Part shown: positions 10,301 through 22,300 of the stretch, piece by piece | Numbering within the stretch: the stretch's first letter is position 1 | How the letters are laid out: each line of letters begins with the position of its first letter | From: Branchiostoma lanceolatum | Taxonomy: Eukaryota > Chordata > Leptocardii > Amphioxiformes > Branchiostomatidae | Reading direction: 5' to 3' | Assembly (NCBI RefSeq): GCF_035083965.1 | Contig: NC_089738.1 | Coordinates: forward strand, 15,402,734-15,466,733 | DNA: 64,000 nucleotides | Notes under the pieces: generated by a model | What the model was told of the DNA's origin: nothing | Database searches by the model: none | The model's input: only the letters and a program-made list of their open reading frames with translations | Made by a program: the position numbers and the translations under genes

Positions 10301-13300
10301 GTTAGTTTATGATACATAAATATGATGCATGGTGCGTGTCAGAATTAACCTGGAAATTCTGTAATATGAATTGGGATAACTACGACAGAAATAAGAGCCA
10401 GAGCGTAAAACGGGTCGTTTGGTCGATAAAGAGTAAGGTTTTAATCTACCTTTGGAAAATCATAAACAAAACAGAAAGAATTTTCCTAAACGTTTCATTT
10501 TCAATCGTATATTCAGGCAAAGTACAGTAATTTTGAATTCGAAAGTCTATTTCGCGAGATAAATCTAAAGCTGACAAAGTGATTTCCATACTCTAATGAT
10601 CCGCCGGTATACATAATACATGTATGTAATGTGTACATCTTTTAGCGAGGAAAAATGTGAAATCTTCTGGGGAGGGGGCGGTCATAGCATTGCACAGCAG
10701 ATACCACCGTGCACACCCTCAATTTGATTTCTGACTTTTGTTTTAAAGAATAATTTTTCCGGACCAAATTTGTTTTAAAAAGTCAAGTTTTCTGGTAGGG
10801 AGATCCGAAGAATGTGAATTATCAAATTGTTGGCATTGTGCGTTCGCCATGATGTATTTTGTGTAAGACCTTCTTCACATTTCGAACATACTTGCCAGCC
10901 TAAAGTTGTTTTCTCCCGACAGGTCTGTATCTCGACCTGCTGCTCACGGTGGGGCCGGGTGTAGCGGATCCAGCAGTCAGTCCCAGGCCTGTAACCGGTA
11001 CTGTGATAACGGCGGCACGCCGGCAGGGTCCCGCTGCTTCTGCCATGCTGGGTTCACGGGGACATGCTGCAGTTCAGGTGAGAAAAATCGGTGTCAGATT
11101 TGACACATCTGGTAAATTCTTGGCCATTATTGCAGCAACAAACGTTGTTGGCGTGCATGTACGTAGTCGTGTTTGTTTTACCACATGTTCCAGATAACGT
11201 GCAAATATTTCCATGTCTTTCATTTGGAGGTTTATGAGCAATGAATGAATGAAAGACCTTTATGGTAAATTCATGCGTCGAAGGGCTAGGTATAGTTCGT
11301 CTATCGTGTGACTTAATAAACATATACTAGAGAGGCAACATTTGCGGGCAAATACAACATATTTCACCCATCATCGCCTTCCCCATGCAAAATGTGATCA
11401 ATCACACACATAATGTACCATTCCATAGACACATCAACCAAAAAATGGATTACCAGTCCAAAATTCAATTTTTGAAAATGCAAGATGCAAGGATGGCCTT
11501 TTTTGATAATCAAAATGCACATTTGTGGCTTCGCTACCATGATATTTAAACCAAATGACCAGAAATTTGGTATGGAAATGCCTCTGATAGATACTCACAG
11601 GTCTTTCTTTGCAATTCAGAATAATCAAGTCCCTAGCTTTCTATTCGAGAGAAAACTGGTGATGGCTGGTTAGATAGCACACGCCGTGACGGGATGTAGA
11701 TCAGACCGGTTCTCTCCACACACACACATACACATTCACTCACAATCTTACCATTTTTGTACTTAAGAGCAAAAATGCAAACATAACACTTTGAATCTTG
11801 AGAGTTTTACTTAAGCACAAAATTGAAACTTAACACTTGTCTTCTCCCATTCTCTTATTATTTCCTCTATGTAGATACGAATACTGCGAGTTGAATCATT
11901 TCCATGTCAAACCTTTACCCACAAAATTATATTACATGAAGATTACATTGCAGAAAATCTACATTCATGTCAAAATATACATGTTTTCGGAACTGGCTGC
12001 AATCTATTAGTAGTATATCCTTTTCTGGCTGGCAGGGTCTGCCTGCTTCTTCCACAGGCAGTTTCTCATGGATACCGAACAGTCAATGCAAAATATTTCA
12101 GAAACATATTCAAGGAGCGCCTTTAAGGCGATTTTCTGTCAAGCGGCAAACAATAAGAATCTTTAAGAAACTTGAAACATATTCAAAAAATGAAAGCAGA
12201 CTTTCATATGGAGAATCAGTATACAATGTAAGTAGCCAGCTGATACTATCTACCATTAACAACATTGTATAGCCTGGAACCTTGCTGCAGTTTGTACTAG
12301 ATTAGAACAAGTAGCCAGCAGTATTTTGCCTTACATTGTACCTGTTACAATTGTTGTGCAATAAACTTTAACTTGACTTGGACCATGATCTGCTTCTCTT
12401 CTCTGGTGGGGTCTGGAGGATAAAAACAGAAGAGTGAGATTTAGCATTTCAATACAGAGCTGAAACACTGATAAAAAAAAACTATAGACAGATATGGAAT
12501 CTGTTCATGTGTCCAAATAAACATGCATGATTCCAGAATTACTTACAATCTCGTGTGGATGGCTGGGGCCAGATTTGTCTACTTCCTCCAAATGTGGTTT
12601 ATCGCGGACCAGGTTCTGCTTCTCTACAGGAGGTCCCATCTAGAGAACACAAACAGGAGCGCAAGATTTAGCATCACAATGCAGAGTAGAAACATTCATC
12701 AACAATATATTTTGACCATACTTATAGTATGGGCAAAATATAATTAAGAAATTACATTCATTTGCAAACTGTACATATTGTCTGTTGTCAGAAGAAAACA
12801 TTACTTAACATTTAGTTGTGTTGGAGCAAGGAGGTTTTATAAAACCTCCTTGGTTGGAGATAATCTTCTCTTCGATGTCCATGCCAGACCTGTCTCTACA
12901 TCTACATGTACGTGTAGTGACAGAAGACAACAGGCCCTACCTGTTGTGTGCCACGAGCATAATCTTTCAACTGCCCCTTATCATCTGAAAAGAAACAGAG
13001 ACACTTCATTCATTCTTGTATACATTACTGGACATCTCTCAAAATGCTTTTCAATGGGAAAATGATACGAAATATGACAATGACAGAAATATGAAAACAC
13101 TTACACATATTGTAAGGAAAATAAAGCCAAATGATCTGAGATTTGTTATAACACTCTAAAAACACAATCAATGCAAATGACAAATTGGCAGTAACAATAA
13201 AGTATTGACACGAATGGTTCTTAATCTACAAGGCTTCCAATCATGGAACATCCACCAAGCTCCCCCTTAAGCAGGTCTTCCCAATGTTCCCATCCCCCAC

Positions 13301-16300
13301 TGAATGTGCCTGGTGGGAAGGTGGGAAGCTGGCACAAATATGCCATTCACAGGCTTCCACTTACCAGGCTCCCCCTTGCCAGGTCATTTTGGCAAGAGCC
13401 AGAGCGGGACCCTTAGTCGTTCCCCATCCCCCTTGCCACCACCAAATGTGCCGGGTGGCAAGGGCCGGGACGCTGGCACAAATATATCATTCACTGGCTC
13501 CCAGTTATGGAGCACTCACTAGGCTCCCCCTTGCCAGGTCATTTTGGCAAGAGCCAGAGCGGGACCCTTAGTCGTTCCCCATCCCCCTTGCCACCACTAA
13601 ATGTGCCGGGTGGCAAGGGCCGGGACGCTGGCACAAATATGTCATTCACAGGCTTCCAGTCATGGAGCATCCATCTAATCTCCAAGCAGATCTACACGGT
13701 GCCAAAAATCGTATATGCTAGCCAGAGAAGCTACAGTCAGCCAGACGGTGCGGACTGGAGCTTCTCTGGCTAGCATATATGATTTTTGGCACCGTGTAGA
13801 TCTGCTTGGAGATTACATCCACCAGATCCCCTGTTGCCAGGCTATTTTGGCCAGAGCCAGACCAGGACCCTTTGTCCTTCCCCATTCCCTTTGCCACCAC
13901 CAAATGTGCTTAGGGGCAAAGGTCGGACGCCGGCGCAAATATATCATTCACAGGCTCCCTGTCATGGAACACTCACTGGGCTCACCCTTGTCATCCAGAT
14001 TGAGAAGGCTGGAGCTGGTACAATACAAGTACTCTCTTATTCCTTTGACTCTGATTACTAATTTATATGATCACAACACAACGTACAGTACACAGCATCA
14101 TGGTAGCTGTAGAATGTCTGTATCACACCATGATTGACAACAGTTTCAAGTGGTGAAATGTACACATGGTCAATGAGAGTTCCTTTTACAGTTGTAGCAG
14201 CCTCTATCAACTGTTTGAAGCCATTTTTCATCAAGAATGATAGGATTGATTTGTTTTCACTTGAAATCAAATTCTCATTGAAGTCACCAACAATCACTGT
14301 GTTATTTCTTTCTACTGCAGACAAGTGCTCCAACAGTTTTCCAAACCGGATATGAATAGTTTTTTTGGGACTTTTGGTGGTCTATAAACTGCTACAATGA
14401 GATGTTTCATGGGCATGCAGTCAGCAGAAACTTGAACCACCTCACATTCTAGGCCGATGTCATTTGGGATGGGAATTTCAGAACACCTGTATATGTCACG
14501 GACATATACTGCCACGCCTCCACGAGGGGAATCAATTGTCCTATTAGAACCTTCCTCACAAACATACTTACTTGACCTGTCTTTGCGAAACATGTTAAAA
14601 CTCTCCAACTGCACCTGAGAGGACTGCACATTTTCTGACAGCCATGTTTCAGTCAGGCATATGATATCAGCTGTAACCAAACAAGTTGACTTCAGACTTT
14701 TTAAGTGACTTACAAGTCCTTCAGTATTGTGATGGACAATGTTCAACCTCAACACCTCATTTACAGCTCTGTCCCAAACATTTGTAAATGGGTTGGATAG
14801 ATATTAGAAGTGCATCATCTTATTGACTTCCTTCTGCACAGCCTCATCACAGTAGATGGACTCTTGCTTATAGTCTGTGATGTGAAGACCGCCTATGGAA
14901 CATACCCTACTCAATGCAACATACGCCATACCTGATGCAAACATTTTTTTCATCGAGACAACCACTTCAGGAACAGTCATGCCCTGTACTTTGTGTACTG
15001 TACAGGCCCAAGCTAGCTTGAGAGGAATTTGGTAACGTTTGGCTTTACTCAACCTCTTCAAGTTGTCCTCAATCTGATGTATAGGCACTGAATTTTCAGG
15101 TAGACTGCTTGGAACTGCACTTTTTTGTCTTTCAAGCGCGCCTGCATTCGGATGATCAAACTGCACAAAGACAGTCCCAACTTCATTTGCATCATTCTGA
15201 CCACCTGTTACACCAGTCACTGTTCCAAACGCACCATTCACAAGACCATCCTCAACATTGACATTTCTACAAAGCATGACCCTAGCACCAACCCCAACTT
15301 TGACCACATCAAGGAGGTCCTGTTTTTCTCCTTTTACATGAGGTCGTCCTGACATTGAACCTGTGGTGAGATCTTTCACAAAATCAGAGGCTTCAAAGCA
15401 TCTTATATCTGAACACCTGAGATTCAACATCTTGTCATTATGGTCTGCGGCAGCATCATTTCTGGAAAAGATGTGAAGTATCATCCGATGCGAAGTCTAC
15501 AGCTAAAACCCTTGATGCTAAAAGTTTGTCATCTTCATCTGAAAGTTTGTCTTCTTTTCTCTTCACCCTCATTCTATTCAAAAGCTTTGCAAAGGAAGCG
15601 TCATCCTTCTGCCTCATGATTTCCTCAAGTTCAATAACTTCAAAGATTCGACTCCACAAGTCACCAATTTCTTTTTCCTTGTAGAGACTTCCTCCACTGA
15701 CTGGAGGTATCTGATACATGTCACCCACTGCCAAGATGCTTACATTTCCAAAGTCTGCATTTGGCCTTCCTTGTGTCAGCTGACGCAACCTACCATGGAT
15801 AAAGGACAGTAGCTTTTTGTCGACCATTGATACTTCATCTACAATCACAATTTTCAGGCTTTCAAACTGTGCACGCAAAGTGTTAAGGGTACTTTCAGCA
15901 AGGGGTTGATACTTGCTGGTCATAACATTCAGATGGAACGCATGGTGGACAGTGCTTCCACCAATATTGAATGCGGCAGTTCCGGTGGGTGCTGTAAGAA
16001 GGACAGAGACATTATCAGGGTTTTCTTGTGTCTGTTGTAGTAACCTGGTAGCCTCATAATATATGCATTTGATAAGATGGCTCTTTCCAGTCCCCGCACC
16101 ACCCGTTACAAAAATATGAAAGGGATCTGGTCGTTTTCCCTGTGCAATGTCCATACACCACTTACGTACAAAATAGAAGACCTTCTGTTGTATTGGGTTG
16201 AGTGACTGCATCATGGGGATCGCATCTTTCGAGGAGACTTTCGCCTGGCAGCCTTCTAGGGTAAAGCTTCTTTCTTTGGATTTGTCAGTTGTTGCTAGGT

Positions 16301-19300
16301 CAGGGATGTCGTCCTCTGTGCCTTCATTACCCTCATTCGCTTCATTTTCTTCTCTCATATTTTGACACTCAAGTCTTTCTTGCTCCAGTTCGGGGAAGAT
16401 CTGGGCCCATACATCTTCTACATAAGTACCGTTTTCTACATCTTTGCGTGCCTGCTCAATTTCTTCAACATTTTGCTCAAATTTGCGCCTATTCCCATTC
16501 ACAATGACATTGACCCTATCCTCCGAGACTGACAAGGGAGCAAACCCATCAGAGTAGAATTCTTCATACTTTGCAAATGGTGGTGGTTTCAACTGCGTGT
16601 CAATGTAGTGTGGCAAGTACAACTTGAGCAATGTCAAGTAGAATCGCTCTGGCTCTTTCATTCTACTAAATTTGGCATAACGGATGATTGCAGGCTTAGA
16701 TCTTGTACGTTTTTGTACAACCCCCAAATTATCCCTTAGCACATGCTTTGCTACTCCTCTAGAAGATTGCTCGACATTACTTTGTTTGCCTGAACGAGAA
16801 ACGACACGATACTCAGAGACAAACTCTGCAGCACACATTGATCGGAAGGGTTCTTCTGGTGGTCTTGCCTTGTATCGATCCATAATGCTTGGCATCCAGA
16901 TGCTTGCTTCATCACAGTTTCCCTCATTCTGAAGCTTTTGAATTTCCGCCAAAGGTTTTGACAAGCGAGTAGCTTGCTCATCTGTTGGTATGAAAGTGAC
17001 TGCTCTGGAACAATCCTTCAACTTAAGGCTACAGACTCGATACACTGCCTCCTGGGCACTCACTTCCCTATGGTGAAGGTAGGCACTGCCAACTTTTCTC
17101 ATTTCTCTCAGTACATCCTCATTGCCTTCCCTTGCCTCTTTCTGGGCCTGTTTGAGTAGCTTTCCCATTTCTCTTTCTGCTTTGCTGATATATGATACAA
17201 TGTACCTGACACAACTGTATGCGTCGAGAACAAACTGGATGTCCATGTTACCATTCCAAGCCCGGAGTAGATGCGGATTGTAATTGTTCACCCATATGTC
17301 CTTTGGCTCACGTCTGAGCACTACCTGCTTCCTGGTTGCCATCAAGTTGAAAGCGTCACATAACTGTGCTGTGGTGAGATTTGCCTCCTTCAAGATGTCA
17401 TCAGTGGAGCACTTTTCTGGCTCTGTGGTCTTGTCCAACACGTCCCAGAACTTTTTGAGGACGACCTCAGCTTCCTTCTTTCTTCCTTTGAAAGCTGCCA
17501 TTTCTTGATCGGTTAGATCCTGCAGTTTCACGGGGTCGCACATAAATGTCTGCTTCACTGGAGGTTTTGGAAATGCGAACCTACAGACCTTGCCACCTTT
17601 CTTGCAAGATGATGTGTGACCTTTTCGGTGCATTTGAACCTGACTAACTATGTCAAACAACTCTTTATCTGTCTCTGAGTCCGGTAGCTGACTGCACACA
17701 TACCTGTCCACAAAGGAGCAGACCTCCTCGTCAGAATTTACGTTGAATTTTGGCGCATCTTTCACCCAAAACAAACAGTGGATATGTGGACTTCCGCGCT
17801 GTTGAAACTCTGTCCGCGTAAAGGTGTCTACGACTTCTCCAATTGGTTGCGATGGAGATTCAATGAGATGTTTAAAAAGCAGCTTGACTCTACAATCAAA
17901 CATGCGAGCAGCAGTGACAGGATTACTTCTCAAAATGTTGCAACGCTCTTCCCACGACAACTCACTTACTGGTACGGTACCATGGTCTTGTCGAATCGCC
18001 TCTAAGACTTCTGGCCAGCGCAAATCTGCGGCAGAAAATGTTGCGAACCAGGTTGGAATTCCGAGCTGTCTTATCATCGCGAACAGCTCATTTAGCGCCC
18101 TGTCCCAAAACTGCGGGGTGCCCCTGACTGGCTGCAGGAAGCGATAGCCTTGATCTGACTTAAGAATGTCACGTAAATCCTCTTTGTTTGACAACATGCT
18201 AGAAGATATTCTACGGCCATCACTTGTTGTAGATGAACCTTTTCGCATAGATATGGAAATATTTGATTGTATGAAGTGCAGCTCTGTTACAAATTGTGCA
18301 TAGAATATGTAGCTAGCGTCTCTCGCAAACCGTGTATCTGCACCCATAAGGCGTGCCTTGAAGTACTTACTAGGTGTAATACGCACATCACGATTATCAT
18401 TAAAAGAAAACTTCCCAGTGGGAAATTGAACAGGGAACGACATTGCCTCTCCTCCAACCTCCTGGAATACAAAAATTGGCTTGTTTCCCTCTCCTGGAGC
18501 CACAGACAGGACGCATTCATCGTAGTGGTCAAGAAATTCCTGCCCTATGTCTACTGGTTGAAGGCAAGTGTCATGGGGCAGACCCCGCAAGCGGCTGTCA
18601 AGCTCTTCTTCCTCGTTCAGACCTGCTTCTTCCATTGCTTCATCCACATTCACCTGTTGAAGAATGTTGTCCATTTCATCATCTTCCATAGCATCTCCAG
18701 GTGGTCCTTCCATGCCATCCCCTTCAACACTGACAGACGCGAGGTGGTCTGGGGTGATACAAACTTCTGAGTCGTCCTCCTCTCCATGTTCAGCATCAGA
18801 TGGTTCAAGAAGCCCTTGTTCTTCGTTCCAAGACAAAGCCCAGTCTGCGTCAATAGATGTACCAGTGTAATGTTCATGATTCTCCACGAGATACCTAAGA
18901 GCAACATCGACCCTTTTTGGACTGATTTGTCTATACATGTGATGGCCACTATACTGTAGCTTCTTCTTAAGTTTTACTTTGATTAACAGAGCTTCAGTAG
19001 GCATTCTGGGAAGGATTGCATGTGTTTGACTTACATCTGCTGGGACGCACACTACATTGCCGACAACACCTTTCTGGCCCCCTTTTGGGAGAGCGGCAAT
19101 TTTCATAAATGGTATTCGCTTAGCTACGAGTTGTGACTCAAGAATGTTGAGACTTTTCAGCTCAGCGGGTATTTCTGGGAGTTTCATTTTATTACTTTGG
19201 GCCTGGTATGGAACTGCTTTCTTTGTCTTCAAATGCTGGTCACAACAGTGACATATCCACTCTTTCCCCCTGGATGAATTTGCTGTGTGACACACATGTG

Positions 19301-22300
19301 GGCTGCAGTCTACATTGCATTGATGTACATACGTACCTGTAAGACAGTGGTGAACAGCCTGAACATACTTTGATTTGTTACAGATTACAACTTGTTCATG
19401 AAACAAAAGCCTATGACATACTGTACAAACAAATTCTGGTCCCTTTTTGCATTCCACTCGAAACTTTTCAATTGCCTTCTCTACATCTGGTAAATTCTCG
19501 TTTCTGTTTCTGTTAATCTGCACATTTGTTTTTTTCAAATCTCTATGATTTTGATCTGTTTGATACCTATTCGTTTCATAGTCTCGCTTATCCTGGGCAT
19601 GGTCTTCATCTGTATGATACCTATTCGTTTCATAGTCTCGCTTATCCTGGGCATGGTCTTCATCTGTATGATACCTATTCATTTCATAGTCTCGCTTATC
19701 CTGGGCATGGTCTTCATCTGTATGATACCTATTCATTTCATAGTCTCGCTTATCCTGGGCATGGTCTTGATCTGTATGATACCTATTCGTTTCATAGTCT
19801 CGCTTATCCTGGGCATGGTCTTCATCTGTATGATACCTATTCGTTTCATAGTCTCGCTTATCCTGGGCATGGTCTTCATCTGTATGATACCTATTCATTT
19901 CATAGCCTCGCTTATCCTGGGCATGGTCTTCATCTGTATGATACCTATTCATTTCATAGTCTCGCTTATCCTGGGCATGGTCTTGATCTGTATGATACCT
20001 ATTCGTTTCATAGTCTCGCTTATGCTGGGCATGGTCTTCATCAGTGTGGTACCGCCCCTTCTTTCTATCCCGCTGGACCTGGGCGTGCTGTTCATCTGTG
20101 CTATATCGTGTCTTCTTTCTATCCCGCTGGGCCTGGGCATACTTCTCATCCTGCTGGTATCGTTTCCTTTCTCGGTCCCGTCTGGCCTTTTTCTGGTCCT
20201 CATCAGCGTTGTTATTCAGTGTTGACTTTCTCTTGCTGCTGGCAACTTGTGAGGCCGCTGCAGCCTCTTCTCTGTGGCGCCGTGACATACTCCTTGTCTG
20301 TCTTCTGCTGAAACTTTTCTGTGCCACAAATATGGTAGCTTATCGCCCTATAAAAACAATTCCCGTCCCCATCCATTTTAATGGGATTGATCGGTGGTTT
20401 GGAATCCAAAGGGACATCCATTTGTTCAATATTGAGATATCCTTCAACAGGAAGGTTAAACTGACCTGCAAGTTGCAATTGATCATTTTCTGTGAAGGGC
20501 TTGAACCTGAAATCTCCAACCTTCGACTCCCCAGTTACCTCTAATTCCTGCTCCTCCCCCTCCTCCCCTCTTACCTCTAATTCCTGCCTACCAGCTGGGT
20601 CCTCCAATCTTACCTCTAATGGCTGCTCATCAACTGGCTCCTCACCTCTTACCTCCAATACCTGCTCGTTGGCCAGATCCTCTCCTCTTACCTCCAATTC
20701 CTGCTCGTTGGCCAGATCCTCGCCTCTTACCTCCAATACCTGCTCAACAGCCGGTTTCTGTCCTCTTATGTGTAACTCATGCTTGTCGACCCGATCCTTA
20801 ATTTGCTGCTTTGCCTTCCACTCATTCAACCTCTTCATTGGTTTCTTACTCTTGCGTCTTGGCATTTCTGCTAAAAAAATGAAAGTACCAGAATGTACAT
20901 TCTGAAAGATTGCATACACATGGTAAAAGTTTAGAACCTCTCCGAAAATTCTAGTTTCCAACTAAGCTCCTTGCATACTAAACATCACAAAGTACATGTA
21001 TCCACAATAATGACATTCCCTATGTCCTTGAAAATGTAGTGGCTTGTGTGGCAGTTTGCCAAAGTAGCCCCCCTCCCCCAAAAATCTGAGGAACACAGGA
21101 AGACGTCACCATGAAAACAAAATAAATCTCCAGTTTATAACCATCATGAAACCGAAATGATACAGAAACCTCTATCTTAAGCTAGTCGTTTGTAACGGAA
21201 GACCGATTTCATAGCTACTAAAGTCTTGCAAAATGTCTGCTATAACTACGATAGTCAAGTCAAGTCAAGTCAAGGCCTTTATTATACTTCGAATGCTTGT
21301 TCGGCCATAATATGGCCGCTTTTCGACAAGGTCGAAGTGAAACGGAGGGGCAGGAGTCACGGTACAAAAATAAACTTAACGTAAACTTAACGTAACCGAT
21401 ATCCAGTCCATATTTGCACTCAAGGGCTAATTATGTATGATCCAATAGGTATTTGTATACGTAAACAACAGAGTGCCGAGCACATAATTTCTTACCTGAT
21501 AAAATTGTCCGCTATCTCTACGAAGTAAATGTTACTGAACCGTTGGTTCTTGAGTTAGTTTATAGAGGAGAGCGTAGTTGGCCGAAGACTCTACTCTTAG
21601 TCTACTCTACTCCACCGTACAAAGTCCGACAAACAAAAATATGAGTGGTTCCATGGAAATTTCCAATTTTGCTTAGTTTGAACACAGCAAAACGTAACAT
21701 ACGAAATGTGACCACGAAAATAAATACATTTTATTTATCTATTTATAAAATGAAAGGTAACCATTATTTACTAAAAATGTATTAAAAAAATCCAGGGTAA
21801 GGCCCAAAAGTGTCTTTGGTCGTTTCTAACGGAAATTGGGGATTTATTCCAAAAACGATGGTGTAGCACTTGCCTGCGGTCACTTGTCACGTGAATGGAA
21901 AATTCCGTCGTCTGCAGCGGGCGAACGTGCAGGTTATGAAAACAACAAAATGTAATACGCACATATCATATAAAAACGTGACTACAAATTTATCAATATA
22001 TTCATCAATTAAATGTCAAGTAACTATTACTTACTAGAAATGTAAATATTTTCTGGGTGGCGGTTGTTTTTAAGGGAGAACGGTAATTTTATTCCGAAAA
22101 CACTACGACGCTGGTCTAGCACTTGCCTGCGGTCCCATGAATGGAAAATTACAGAGCGGGCATTTTCAAATGTGTTTACTAAACGAAAGCGACACAAAAT
22201 ATTTAGCGTTATCAATTACCACAAACATCTCTATACGTAAGATAACAATGTAGGGAAGGAATTCGGGATATTAAAGCACTTCTTACCTGGTAACGTTAGT

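Larger units (their letters stand above)
11078..13234. other. Start of the 12-kb intron 2 of gene A
   Basis: No coding exon seen. Contains a LINE 3' tail (12325-12381), two diverged copies of a segment about 225 bp apart (12385-12475 and 12610-12700, both with 'tctgcttctct ... gatttagcat'), and a 26-bp perfect palindrome at 12827-12852. Confidence 0.5.
14058..20865 (-). mobile_element. Decayed Helentron-type Helitron (OTU fragment, Rep, helicase, endonuclease)
   Basis: One minus-strand unit reads in order: OTU protease fragment (20865-20212), Rep plus PIF1-like helicase (20327-15456, continued after a frameshift in 15484-14804) and an exonuclease-endonuclease-phosphatase type endonuclease (14755-14058). 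Animal Helitron2/Helentron elements are known to combine these four activities. Two frameshifts and one in-frame stop break the coding sequence, so this copy is inactive. It lies in intron 2 of gene A in the opposite orientation. Ends were not determined; palindrome 12827-12852 and the tandem region 21640-22215 are candidate edges. Confidence 0.75.

Noticed and set aside
13284..14137. Overlapping ORFs over the minisatellite
   Set aside because: Arise from the tandem 155-bp units; no homology, and frames change between units.
14058..14755. Independent LINE endonuclease
   Set aside because: No reverse transcriptase follows on the same strand, and the sequence is in frame with the helicase C terminus; a Helentron C-terminal domain explains it better.
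19526..20311. Long plus-strand ORFs (261 and 226 codons) of repeated [16 protein letters not shown] or [14 protein letters not shown] type
   Set aside because: They are antisense shadows of the 54-bp in-frame repeats in the Helentron Rep gene; a unit that is a multiple of three keeps all frames open.
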